Source of the DNA: Rapana venosa
Taxonomy: Eukaryota > Mollusca > Gastropoda > Neogastropoda > Muricidae
Direction: 5' to 3'
Assembly: GCA_028751875.1 (NCBI GenBank)
Contig: CM054155.1
Span: 7,323,162 to 7,387,161 of the forward strand
Length of the DNA: 64,000 nt
The stretch's first letter is position 1; each line of letters begins with the position of its first letter. A program made the translations under genes and the position numbers. The notes under the pieces were generated by a model that was given only the letters and a program-made list of their open reading frames with translations, made no database searches and was not told the origin of the DNA. Below, piece after piece: positions 1-10,766 of the stretch.

Positions 1-2035
1 TTTCCCTCAATCTACTCTTCTTGGATCTTTTGAAGGCAAGCCCTTTCTTCCATCCACAACCACTCTGAACTTCCTTCTATTTTTTCTGCATTCTTTTCTG
101 ACAAATCGTAACATCCGTTCCGATTGGATCAGACTCCTTTCCAGCCTGCAGTTCCTGATCCCAATTCTTGGTATCCTCCCCTTTTCTTTCATCCAACAAG
201 TGTAAAAGAAATTACGACAATTCTGAAGAAAGGGACTATAAATCATGCGCCCTCGATCCCATACCTGCTTCTCTTTTTGTACAGTGCCTCCCACAATTTT
301 ATACCCGCTAATCCGGAAAATAGTGAACTCATCTTTGTTTCAGGAATGTTTTTCCATCATCTCTCAAAACTGCAATAGTTACACCTCTACTCAAAAGGCA
401 TGCCCTTGACCCTAACATTCTGAAGAATTATAGACCTGTTTCCAACCTACCTTTCATCTCAAAAGTCCTTGAAAAAGTAGTTTTTAAAACGCTCAATAAC
501 CACCTTCTCTCCAACAGTCTTTTCCTGAGTTTCAGTCTGCTATGCGTCAATAGCACTGAAACTACCCTAGTTTCCCTACCCTAATTACACTTTACTTGCT
601 TCTGACTCGGGGAAAATCTCCCTTCTACTCTACTCGACTTATCTGCAGCCTTCGAACTATTGACCATTCAATTCTTCTCTCCGTCTTCAAAAAACATTCG
701 GTGTTACTGGCACAGCCCCTTTTCCCGGTTCAGTTCATACCTCACTGACCCGTTTTCCGGACAGTCGCAGAAAACAAGATACAGTCAATACCTCCAAATG
801 GAATTTTGGTGTCCCGCAGGGATCAGTTCTCAGCCCTGTTCTTTTCACTCTCTTTACTGCTCCACTATCACATATAATAAACGTCATATATCAACCATCA
901 CTTTTATGCAGATGACTCTCAGATTCAAAGTAGTGTTACACCTGAAAATCTGCCTTCTCTTTTGACAAAGAGGGCCCTTTACTGCTTTCAAGATATCCAA
1001 ACTGGATGATACAAAACAAGCTACAGTTAAACGCAGATAAAACCGAAGGCCAGCTTGTAGGGACCAAAACACAAACTCTCTTCCATTACAACAACTTCAA
1101 TAGAACTCGGCAATACTCAGTCCCTCTATCCATTTCCCATGAATTTATCTAGGTGTCGTTATCGACAACACACTCTCTGGGGAAAAAATTCATCACCCAG
1201 ACCTGTCAGTCGTGCTACTATCAATTACGGGTATTAGTGCAATTCGAAAGTACCTGTCCACTGATGAAACAGCCAAACTTGTCACTTCTCTCATTCTCTC
1301 ACGTCTGGACTATTGCAATTTTTTTTAGCTGGTCTGCCAGCAACATCTACCCACTCCTTCAACGTATACAAAACTCCGCAGCTCGACTAGTTTCGGGAAA
1401 GAAAAATCTGAGCCATTACCCCTCTCTTGCGATCTCCCCACTGGCTGCCTGTGCCACAGGGGTGTAGATTATAAGATCAGTTCCTCTGTTCAAATGTCTC
1501 CACAAAACTGCACCCTCCTACCTATGTGAATGTCTTAACTGTACACTCCTTCACGTTCCCTCCGCTCTACTGCAGATACCTTGTGCCTACGAATACCTAG
1601 ATTCAACCAATCACTGTTGGCCGCCGCTCTTCTCTATTTCTGGTCATCCATCTGGAACAACCTTCCTCTTCTCTTCCCCAGAAACCTATTTAGACATTTT
1701 TAAGTCCACCCTCAAGATATATTTATTTAAAAACCTAAGCTTCCCCTCCTGTTTATATCTAACCCATGTTCTATCCCCCTGCAAAGTATAGGGGCCCTGT
1801 GCGGGTTTATGTGTGTTTTGAAAAAATTTTGACATCGAAATTTTTTATTTCATAGTTTTTGTCTGATCCACCAGTTTGTAAATATTGTTTGTTTAAACTT
1901 TTGATTATTTATTTTGATTGCATGATGTGTAAGTTTAGGTTGAATGCCCCCCTTTGATTGTTTTAAAGATATAGCGCTATATAATTTCCCATTTTTATTA
2001 TTTTTATTATTATTATTTTTTATTATTTTTAAGTA
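1..2035 (+). mobile_element. CR1/jockey-like LINE relic, reverse transcriptase to 3' tail
   Basis: A decayed non-LTR retrotransposon cut by the window start. Reverse-transcriptase motifs appear in shifting frames: NYRPVSNLPFISKVLEKVV at 426-482, the GVPQGSVL block at 808-831, the catalytic YADD at 905-916, LQLNADKTE near 1021, and the C-terminal LRSPHWLPV at about 1423-1449. The element appears to end in a 'tagcgctata..ttcc' segment followed by a TTATTA-rich tail near 1970-2035. The same tail type follows a related fragment at 36775-37400. Stops and frameshifts interrupt every domain, so this copy is dead or badly sequenced. The RT class is clear; the clade name (CR1 versus jockey) is a guess. 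Confidence 0.85.
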
Positions 2036-4452
2036 GTTGTTGCTTGTCAAGCGTTGTTGTGTTTTTTGGTTTTAATTTTTCCCCTAAACTTTTTTGCTTT
2101 ATGCGTGTAAAAGGACTTTGTGTAATGTAAAATTTGTGTGAAAGGGCTTTGATTTGTTTTTGAAGCAAATGTGCCTTTGAAATTTGGTTTTGTTTTGTTC
2201 TTTAAAACCCTTTTTTATCAGGGTTTTAAGAGCAAAAGGAAAAAACACATCCAATAATAACAAAAATTTCCAAGCCGTCGTGGTTACGACAATTACTAGA
2301 AGATGGGGGGTTTTTGTCTGAGTCATATCTTTTTAAAAAGAAAAACAAGTCCTTCTAAAGATTTTGCAAAAGATGAAATAGAAAGGGGCCTGTAGTTGGT
2401 GGATCACGCTTTTTCCCTGATAATAAAAAAGGAATCGCCTGTTTGAAGCCCTTTTGGGAATTAACCTTTTTTTTAACAAAGATGGTAGATCGGGTTTGGG
2501 TTTTGCTATAATGGTGCTGGGGTTTTCAAAATTTTTCATCTTTCCAGTCTTTTCTTTTTTGTAGTCTAAAGGGGCAACAAGATTCTTAAACCCCTAGAGG
2601 ATGACAGTCAGCGTACTTTGCAAAGGGTGTTTGGGGAAAACTTTTCATCCAAAGACTTTCAGAAAAAGGAGCTCAGAGTCAGGTAGCTCCAGAACAACAT
2701 TCCCCTAAAAAACATCGTAGTAAATTTTAAAACCCATCACCTTGATCTTCCCAAAAGCAAAAAATACAAACTTTTTTTTTTTTTTTTATAGATGTTTTTA
2801 TCCACGGTATAATTTGTTTGTAAAAACCCCCCCCTCCAGTTTGTTTGTTTGTTTTTTTTGTTTGTTTTCCTTCTTCTGTGACAAACGGTATTGAAATTCT
2901 TTTCCCAAAACTGAGGAAATTTTTTTATGTGTGGACTACAAAAAGCTAGCGAAAAAGAAATTATACTTTTTACATTTTTTATGTAAAATGCTACCTCAGA
3001 GACTGAGGCATTTGAATAAGTCCAAACGGAAAAAGTATGGAAAACCAGTCACTATCGCACCATTTTTAAATTAACCCAAAAAAACAACCCCCGAGTCGAA
3101 AAAAAACGGTTTTGTGTACCCCACAGTGTGATGGGATGGTATTGGGAGTACTGGGAGCTGTAAAGTACCGACGGAAAAAAATAAAAATCAGCAAATCTTG
3201 AATGCTTTTGAGGAGCATTTCAAATCTTGGAATATATGTAGAATAAAACCATAAAAAATTCTAAACCCCCCTCCCAAGACTTAAGGAATAAACAACAAGC
3301 AAGAGAGGGTGGAGGTAGGGTTTTTTAAAAGGGAAAACCTCCTTGGAAGGGTTATAACATGAGTTTTCATGCATTAGCAGAAAAAAGGGAGGCAACCGCC
3401 TAAAGGGTTCAATAAAATAATAAACCACAGGTGCAACAACTTCCTTTTATCATTGGTAAAGGTTTTTCTAAAAGCTCAACCGTTTGAAATTGCAAGGCCA
3501 AAAAGTGCACAGCCCAACACTCCAAAGAAAATTACTAGGTTCATAATTTTTTTTTATGACATAACTTTATTTCTTTATACCCCAGAAAAAAATCGTCCCT
3601 GAAAAATAAAGTTTTTGACAGTTGACATAGACAACATTTGTGGAGTTTTTTTTTTGTTATAGACAACTCCGTATACCAGGCGTCATTTTTGAGTCACTTC
3701 CCCGGTGTGGTAGTTTCATGGGCTCTTCTGCCGAGAAAATTTTTTATACCCACAAACGAGGCTTTGGCTCAAAACTTCACTGATGTTTCCGCATGAACAT
3801 TTGGGGATGTGAGTGTTTGTGTCAGCTGCTGCTGTTTGCTTAGCAATTTGTTTTTATTTGTTTTGCTTTGTTTGGTTTTTATTTGATTTAATTTTTTGTT
3901 TTGTTTGTTCGCTGTATATTGATGGGGGAAATCAGGATTTTTGGGGCGAAAAGGGGTTTCTTTGGTCTTCAAATTTGTTTTTTGTTGTTAGTCATTGAAT
4001 TTTGAATGATTTTTTCTTTTCAGGGCCAGTAAAAAATCGCTGAAGTTTTTTTTTTTAATGCTATAAAAATCTGTTTGCCTGGGACGACTGATATTTCTCC
4101 CGTAGCTATACCCCTTTTTTCCCTTTTGAGAACAGATTGGTTTAAGCTACTAAAATTAACCTAAGGACTTGTGTGTGTATGTTCAGTGCCTGCCTGGTGG
4201 GTGAGATGTGCCCTTTTTTTTTAATCCTAGGTTTATGGTTTTTAATCAACGATCGCCTGTGGGCACACTGCCGCCCCCGGGCGACTGTCGTTGTTTTCTA
4301 GGGGGGTGGTGGTGGCAAAAACCTCTCCCTTTGGGTTCTCCCCCACCCCCACCCCCAAAACATGTTCACCCTTGGTGAGGCTTGTGTGTTTTTTGTCTAT
4401 GCTCTGTGTTTTTGGGGGGGTGGGTGGGAAAAAAGGTGAGGGGGGGGGGGGT
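2036..4452. other. Homopolymer-rich AT-rich stretch, no gene seen
   Basis: Dense runs of A, T, C and G, with no coding frame longer than about 90 codons and none that I recognise. The texture (stretched runs such as T16 near 2771, C7-C8 and G12) resembles low-coverage unpolished long-read consensus more than normal intergenic DNA. It ends in a G-rich run just before the palindromic terminus at 4453. Confidence 0.6.
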
Positions 4453-4608
4453 AGAGATGGGTAAAGCGAGTCAAGCCAACCCCTTATGTTTATCCAAAAA
4501 CCCGGCAACTTTTGGCCCGATTCGGCTTCGCCTCATCGGACCAAAAACTTGCATAGTTTTATATAAAAACTAAGCAGTTTACCTTGACTCGGCTTTTACC
4601 CTATCTCT
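4453..4608. repeat. Nested palindromic terminus, left end of mini-element
   Basis: The outer arms read agagat-gggta-aa-gcgagtcaag on the left and cttgactcggcttttaccct-atctct on the right, which are complementary apart from small gaps. A second stem sits at the centre, around 'ttttggcccgattcggc' and 'catcggaccaaaaa'. The same design recurs at 6545, 22948, 35501, 40788, 51868 and 57163. Confidence 0.85.
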
Positions 4609-4682
4609 CTACTACAACTGAAAGTAATACTAATTTATTTTTGATGGGTAAAACTATAAAATTATGTGAATTTATGCTAAAA

Positions 4683-4917
4683 CAATATCTTATCAAGAAC
4701 TTGTCAAGAACTTTATCAACAACTTATCAAGAACTTTATCAACAACTTATCAATAACTTATCAAGAACTTATCAAGAACTTATCAAGAACTTACCAAGAA
4801 CTTATCAAGAACTAGTACAAGAACTAAAACAAGAACTATATTAAGAACTTGTCAAGAAATAAACAAGTCCCTATCAACAACATTGTTAACAACTTATCAA
4901 CAACTTGTCAAGAACAA
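4683..4917 (+). repeat. Minisatellite of 11-12-bp units (ATCAAGAACTT / ATCAACAACTT)
   Basis: About 20 imperfect copies of a short unit stand between the left terminus and the single gene of the mini-element. The unit alternates between 'atcaagaactt' and 'atcaacaactt'. Reversed copies of the same motif occur near the opposite terminus (6300-6475), so the array belongs to the inverted terminal region. It produces spurious in-frame reading frames (TYQEL repeats) that are not genes. Confidence 0.85.
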
Positions 4918-4960
4918 CAATAATTATTTTACACAAAATATATTGATAAAGATAGACAAC

Positions 4961-5509
4961 ATGAATTGCGACGAACTTTTGTTGATGACATCTACTGGCT
5001 CTAGTCAAGAAGAAATAACAGATGAGAAGAGTCTACTGGATAAGAAGGAGAAGTTGTACTCTCTTGCTGCTTGTGGTAAAACAAAGCATTACTTAGGAAC
5101 ACAACTAACAGTTGAACAGGTGCAGCAGTTATCACCACAAGACATTAATAAGTATTTTAATAGGTATGAATTCCTTCTTGGAGCAAAGATAGTGAAAAGC
5201 CTAGGGCATACTGTTATAGGTCTATATGCTAAAGCAACAAGTAGGGTCTTTAATGTGGACTCAGAAGCTGACTTAGCATATGACCTCTCACAAGATCCTA
5301 TTTTGTCTAGAACGCTGGAGACACTTGGCTGTGATATGTATTACCGTTTTGGCTCTCTGTTAGCACCAGTAGCTGCTAGTATGATAACATTAAAACATAT
5401 AAAATTTAACCACATAGAGAAAGATGGAAGAACAGAAACACAGCCACGACCAACAGGAAGCACAGGGGGAATGCCAAGAACCAAGAGCAACCCTCCCTTT
5501 CACAAGTGA
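4961..5509 (+). CDS. Polinton-associated hypothetical protein, 182 aa
   Basis: Uninterrupted ORF beginning MNCDELLLMTSTGSSQEE. I chose this ATG over an upstream in-frame ATG at 4883 because the extra residues translate the minisatellite. The protein is soluble-looking: a charged N-terminal helix region (residues 15-35), a conserved-looking core around ACGKTKHYLG (about 38-47), a helical middle and a Pro/Gly/Thr-rich basic tail. There is no signal peptide or clear membrane span. It resembles, from unverified recollection, short uncharacterised proteins that travel with Polinton elements in invertebrates. The ACGKTKHYLG segment is not a proper Walker A. A basic peptide continues in another frame after the stop (to about 5665), so the C-terminus may be frameshifted. 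It is the only gene in this mini-element. Confidence 0.7.
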   Translation: MNCDELLLMTSTGSSQEEITDEKSLLDKKEKLYSLAACGKTKHYLGTQLTVEQVQQLSPQDINKYFNRYEFLLGAKIVKSLGHTVIGLYAKATSRVFNVDSEADLAYDLSQDPILSRTLETLGCDMYYRFGSLLAPVAASMITLKHIKFNHIEKDGRTETQPRPTGSTGGMPRTKSNPPFHK

Positions 5510-5718
5510 CATCTGTAACAAAGAAACCTGGGAGAGTTGAAGCTGGCAAGAGGTTGCAGAATGGAATCGACGAAAAAACTTAGAACCCAAGCAAAACAAA
5601 AGATTTATCTGGAGAACATTGAAAAACAGATGTCTATGAAACCCAAAAAAAAAGCACAGCCCACCAGCGTAGGCCTACTGCTTGTTGTATTGCAACATGC
5701 CATATCTTTTGCTAACAC

Positions 5719-5807
5719 CACTGCGCAAAAAGAGGCGTGGCTAAGTATTGCACCATCGGTAGGAAGTACACTGCGCAAAAAGAGGCGTGGCTAAGTATTG
5801 CACCATC
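5719..5807 (+). repeat. Two 39-bp direct repeats, 50-bp period
   Basis: The unit cactgcgcaaaaagaggcgt... to ...caccatc occurs at 5719-5757 and 5769-5807, separated by 11 bp. The same pair is present in block A2 (about 22122-22210). The unit contains a GC-box-like 'gaggcgtggc'. It lies just inside the right terminal region of the element. Function is unknown. Confidence 0.9.
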
Positions 5808-5856
5808 AGATAGGAAGGTTTATATTTATTAATTTTCACTCTTTCTATCGCCTTCG

Positions 5857-5935
5857 GGGGGCCCAGTGGGGAAGGTCGGAATGCATTGACTTGGCAGGCA
5901 GGCAGAGGCAGGCAGGAGGGTTCGAACCCTGGTAG
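5857..5935 (+). promoter_or_regulatory. tRNA-like segment with box A-like and perfect box B (Pol III promoter-like)
   Basis: The sequence 'gcccagtggggaaggtcgg' at 5861-5879 resembles a tRNA box A region. 'ggttcgaaccc' at 5919-5929 matches the box B consensus exactly and lies in the 14-bp palindrome agggttcgaaccct. The spacing of about 50-55 bp suits an internal Pol III promoter, but the middle (repeated 'ggcaggca') does not fold as a tRNA, so this is not called a tRNA gene. It may be a SINE head. A second copy is at 22260-22338. Confidence 0.5.
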
Positions 5936-5940
5936 TGGTA

Positions 5941-6098
5941 GCAGTAGGCACAGGTCCTATATTTATATATTTATGTGTTGTGTTGTGTGTACTATGTTGT
6001 GTGTTAAGTGTTTGTGTGTTATGCCTGTTTGTCTATGTTGTGTTGTGTGAGTGAAGTATTATGGTGTCTGTATGTGTTGTGTGAATGCGTGTGTGTGT
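5941..6098 (+). repeat. GT-rich imperfect microsatellite
   Basis: Imperfect tgtgttg/gtgtgt array inside the right terminal module of the mini-element. A matching array lies at about 22344-22501 in block A2. No coding potential. Confidence 0.8.
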
Positions 6099-6235
6099 GA
6101 ATGCCGTGTGTCGGCATTCCAACAGTCGTGAATGCCCGAAATCTTCTCCGCTATCAAAGCTCGTTGCAGTGCTCTCCAAATTGCTCTCCTTTGTAATGGA
6201 GCCTGGGTAGCGGAGAGTTTTGCACTTTTTTTTTT
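6099..6235 (+). ncRNA. Candidate structured RNA/DNA element with T-run
   Basis: A short hairpin (gaatgccg / cggcattc, 6099-6106 with 6112-6119) is followed by a longer fold. Its base stem pairs tctccgcta (6145-6153) with tagcggaga (6208-6216). A run of ten T follows at 6226-6235, as a Pol III terminator would. The corresponding stem of V3 (51727-51805) has a different sequence but can also pair. This is a structural inference from inspection; no expression evidence is available. Confidence 0.4.
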
Positions 6236-6544
6236 AAAATAAAAATTCAGCTAAATTCAATAAAGAAGAAGTTTAGTTATTTTTTATAGGGTATTTTTGT
6301 TATTAGTTCTTGACAAGATATTGTGTGCAAAAATTCCCATATTTTATATTACCATCAAAAATTAAAATAGGAACATATTCATTTTTAATAAGTTCTTGGG
6401 ACAAATTTTTATTAGTTATTAATAAGCTGTTGATAAAGTTTTGACAGTTCTTGATAATATTGTTTTAGCATATAAATTCCCATAATTTTACTAGTTATAC
6501 CCATCAAAAATAAATTAGTATTACTTTCAGTTTTGTAGAGGATT

Positions 6545-6692
6545 AGGGTAAAAGCCGAGTCAAGGTAACTGCTTAGTTTTTATATAAACTATTGCAAAGT
6601 TTTTGGGTTTTGATGAGCGAAAGCGAATTGGACCAATGTTGCCTGGTTTTTGGATAACAGTAAGTGGTTGAGCTTGACTCGGCTTTTACCCT
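6545..6692. repeat. Nested palindromic terminus, right end
   Basis: The arms agggtaaaagccgagtcaag (6545-6564) and cttgactcggcttttaccct (6673-6692) are perfectly complementary over 20 bp. The inner stem is degraded here compared with the copy at 22948. Confidence 0.9.
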
Positions 6693-6892
6693 ATCTCTGG
6701 GGTGTATGTGAACTGGAACTCAAACTGAGATTTTTCATAAACGGAATTTTGATAAGCCAATGTGTTCTTGACACCAGGCCCTCATGAAAAAGAGAAAAAA
6801 ACCCTCAAGCAATAAACAAAGAAAGAAATGTATAAATAAACTTTGGTGAACAAAGACTTCACACACGTATCATACCACAGTGATTTGCATTT

Positions 6893-7021
6893 ATAGTGGA
6901 CTTTCATATCAATGGCATTTAAATACAGGACCTGAAAAACAACAACTCACAAAAGCATTTTGCTCATATCAACAACTCAGGAATCATTCACTACGATAAA
7001 AGATGGAAGAAGCAAGGAGAT

Positions 7022-7058
<37 letters not shown>

Positions 7059-9192
7059 TGGCATATGTGTGTTGCATGCGTGGAGAGAGGTGACATGGAC
7101 AGTGTCATGACTAGTGCTTACAGCTATAAAATCAAAAACTGAAGAAAACCATTGATAGCCAACCATGGCAATCAAGTCAATACGGGAGAACTGAAAGGCC
7201 TTAAATAGTTTCAGCCTTCAAGTCAGATAGGAAAGAAAACTTTGCAACACTGAATTTTGTGTGCAACAACATCACAAAAAAAACAAAAAACTCCTTGCAA
7301 GTAATAAGAGAGACAGCATAAAACGACAAGAAGATACAGCCATGGGGTGAGCTGAAAAGATGTTAGAAAATTGGCAATGTAAGGAAGAAAGCTCAAACAA
7401 TATGATACGATAGTCAACGATTTTGGAACAGTGCATAATCATTGAGGAAGACATAAACTGAACATGCAGTAAGCAAGCTTTCAATACCTTGGAAAAGCTC
7501 CCCATGGTTGAGCAGAACAGAATCATCAAAAGAAAAAAACAACCAGGTGCACTGCTCAATAGCAGCAATGAAGTTCTTAGCAGTTGGATAAAATACTGCC
7601 AACAAGTAACATTGACAAGAAAACCAGAACTATTACCAGTGCTGAGAGAAGTGGAGGAAATAGTCTGCTACCTAAAAGAGAGTATGTCACCAGGAGTAGA
7701 CAACATTCCTGCTGAATTACTCAAGCATGGAGGAGAAGACTGTAACATACTAACAACACTTTGTCAAACAAAACCTGGGAACAGATGTGGCTCAGAGTGA
7801 TTAGTTTTTATGTCCATTATCGTAGGAAAAGGTAATCTAAGACATTGCCAGAACTGTTATCAGCAATCAACCTTTAAAGCCATCCAAGTAAAGGTGATGT
7901 CAGATTATTCTGCATTGTCTTTAAACACCCCCCACAAAATAACAAACCAACCAAAGAAGTGCTAGCAAAAGAACAAGCTGGCCTCAGACTGGAGGAGTAC
8001 AACTGAGCACCAGTTGAAACTGCATGTTTATCATCAAGAAACATCACACAAAAAGTTTACTTCACCAATGCATTGACTTCAAGAAGCATTTGATGGGTGT
8101 GGCATGATGGACATAGAAAAACACTTAGAACTTTTTCAAAATTGAGGAAGGTATCCAGTGCAAATCATTCAGACATTTATAGCAATGCTGGAAGTAAAAG
8201 TTCATATGAACAGCCAGATTGGTGATTTTTTTCAAACAACAGTAGGAGGTCAGAAGGTGAATTCTCTCACCTACTTCATTCTGTTTCATTTTTAGAAGAT
8301 CTTGAGGAGACACTCTCAAAATGGGCCACGATTCATCATCTCTTCTGGTGTGGATCCCAATTTCCACAATCTGTGGTGTGCTGATGGCTTGATCTCCTAA
8401 GAGGCAGTAACATCAAACTCCAAGAATTTACAGCAAGTTAGAAAAACGAGCTAGCGCTTAGAGTATGGAAATCAGTGCAGAGAATAGCAAGCTCATGGTA
8501 AACAGCCCACAGTGAGAAGTAGACCTCAACTACCTTGTCTCCACACTGGCCAAGATGGTGCTCTTCAGCTTAAAATAAAGATCAGGCCTTGACATTGCGA
8601 CTCAGAGGGCAAATGTGATTGAAATTGGAAAACAAGGAGATCAGTTCATAAGAAAAAAAACCCCCCGGAAGTTGTTGAGAGTACTGTCATATCAAAATTG
8701 CTGAACTGGATGTGAAAGCTGACCTTGACTGCTCACTGGAAAAGAAAAATCTGGTCTTCAAAATGAAATCATCAGAAGGTCATTCACTTTTCTGGGGGCA
8801 CCACAGAAACCAATGAGTCAGTGTGGCAAGAGTGATCATGAAAGCTGGGCCCCACCAGGAACAACCCCTTCTGGCTGTTGTAAAGAGGAGGAAGTGTGTG
8901 TTTGGTCACTTCACACTTCATAACTCTTTTGTCACAACTATCCTACAGGAGAACTTGGGAGAGGAAGATGAAGGGAGACTAATATGAAGAACTGATGCAG
9001 AGAGCACCAAAGATTGGACCAGTCTTGACATTAGCGGTGTTGCCTGCAAAAGGATGAAGACAGACCAGCCTAGAGAACACTGTCCCTGTGTTGCCCAACA
9101 ACCGTCTTGGTAATGCGTCACGGGCTGCTGCTTGCTGCTGCTTGCTGCTGATGGATGGATGATTAAATGCAATGCCCCCCCCCCCCCCCCCA
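6893..9192 (+). mobile_element. RTE-type LINE, copy in block A1
   Basis: The reading frame is broken but order is preserved. The end of an APE-type endonuclease region (GDMDS near 7090-7105) follows a GA microsatellite at 7020-7059. The RT N-terminal block SPGVDNIPAELLKHGGED is at about 7685-7740, the degraded palm motif region at 8060-8105, and the C-terminal FGHFTLHNSFVTTILQ at 8901-8948. The 3' end is at a C-run near 9174-9192. Segment 6890-8110 differs from the second copy by many small indels, whereas 8110-9560 is almost identical. Non-LTR class is certain and the RTE clade likely. Confidence 0.85.
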
Positions 9193-9339
9193 GGTATTTC
9201 CCATTCCCTTCCCCGCATTTGACTGGACAAATCTTTATGACAGGGACTCTGCCTAACATATCTATCCTTGCACACCCAAAAAATCATTGATCAGTTATTT
9301 TCCTCTTTCTTCACTTTTCTTTTTCTGAATGGGTGAGTG

Positions 9340-10731
9340 TGTGTGTGTTTTGTAAACGCGTGCAGATATAGGTGAAGGGACTGAGTCTGAGGGACTGGCG
9401 TTTCACAAAGGACTGGAGAGTGGCGTATGGTTACTCATTACAGTGGGTGTGTCGTGGGAGGTCTGACCACTTCAGGTACAGTGCCTCTGTGTGTGTGTTT
9501 GTGTGTGTTTGCGCTCGCGCGGCATGTGTGTGTGTAAGTGACTATGTGTATGTGTTTTAGTTTTTGGAAGTGTAGGCCATTGATCCACAGTTGTTGTTTT
9601 TTTCTGCAGTGCTTTTCAGTAGTTTGTTATTGTTCATTAGAAAACAACAGTAGGCATCACATATAATCCTGGATATGTGTGATAAACGAAGTGAACTGAA
9701 TTTACAACTGGAGCAGGGGAATTACAGAGAGATCAACAAAAAGGATCAAGAAAGACATGAGAAAGGCAAGAAGAATGGGATTGGAAAACAATGCACCTAT
9801 ATCAAAGAAAGTTTGTCTAAGACAACAGCAGAAGGGCTATCAAATTATAATTCAGCTATCAGTGAAGTAGGCAAGAGTCAACAACATCAAAAGACAAGAC
9901 GGGAAACTGCCTCAGAGCTGAAAAAGATATCATTAACATATGGACTGGAATATGTTCAGTGCTTGAACCATTCAGACAACAAGGTGACCCCATCATCTTT
10001 ACAAGTCTGGACTCAGAGGATGATGACTTCCCTATCCTCCATGAAGAAGGTGAGGCAGCAATCAAATCACTGAAAAATGGGAAAGCTGCAGGCATTGACA
10101 ACATCCCAGCAGAGCTGATCAAATACAGGGGGAGAACAGTGATAGACATCCTCACAAGAATTTGCAACAAGATCTGGCAGACCGGAGAGTAGCCAGCATC
10201 TTAGACCCAATCACTCATCATTATGCAATCCAAGAAAGGCAATCTACAGCAATGTCAGAACTATCGAATGATCAGCCTCATAAGCAATGCCAGTAAAGTA
10301 ATGTTAAAAGTAATCTTGAACAGACTGAAGGAAGGGGCAGATAAGATCATTGCCAAAGATAGGCAGGCTTTTGCCAAATCAAATGTACCACAGAACAGAT
10401 ATTCAACCTGCGAGTTCTGTATGAGAAATACAGCCAGCACAAATAGAAACTGTACTATGTCTTCAAAGACTTCAAAAAGGCGTTTGACCGTGTATGGTAT
10501 GATGCATTATGGGCCATAATGAAGAAGTACAACATGGGACAAAAGATCCTCCAGACCATCACAGAGCTACACACAAAAGCCACCAACGCAGTCCTTGTTC
10601 AAGGCACGGTTGGGAATGGTTCCATACCTCAGTGGGGAATCCTTCAGGTGTCTCCTATGTTATGACATGTTCTGTATCTTTCTTAAGCGCATAAAGAGGA
10701 TACTTTGAAGAATCACCTGGACAGCAGTATT

Positions 10732-10766
<35 letters not shown>

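Larger units (their letters stand above)
4453..6692 (+). mobile_element. Mini-Polinton: palindrome-ended 2.24-kb element with one gene
   Basis: Bounded by two inverted nested palindromes (4453-4608 and 6545-6692). The inner flanks are also inverted: the block reading 'aaactgaaagtaatactaat' type sequence at 4610-4640 reappears reversed at 6505-6540, and the ATCAAGAACTT-type repeats at 4683-4917 have reversed counterparts at 6300-6475. Between them lie one intact ORF (4961-5509) and the right-end module (5666-6544) that also ends copy V1 (22069-22947). It therefore looks like a Polinton-like element with its middle deleted, comparable to a non-autonomous derivative. An assembly join near 5666 is the main alternative. 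Confidence 0.65.

Noticed and set aside
4584..4844. Open frame of TYQEL repeats
   Set aside because: Translation of the minisatellite; no codon-level signal of a gene.
4683..4917. CRISPR-like repeat array
   Set aside because: Units are 11-12 bp with no spacers, and the context is eukaryotic.
5052..5110. Walker A in the mini-element protein
   Set aside because: ACGKTKHYLG lacks the GxxxxGK spacing of a P-loop.
5857..5935. tRNA gene
   Set aside because: Box A and B are present, but no cloverleaf or anticodon arm can be drawn through the ggcaggca repeats.
8918..9287. Minus-strand frames of 102-113 codons
   Set aside because: Shadows of the RTE LINE C-terminus on the plus strand, with a poly-C encoded glycine run.
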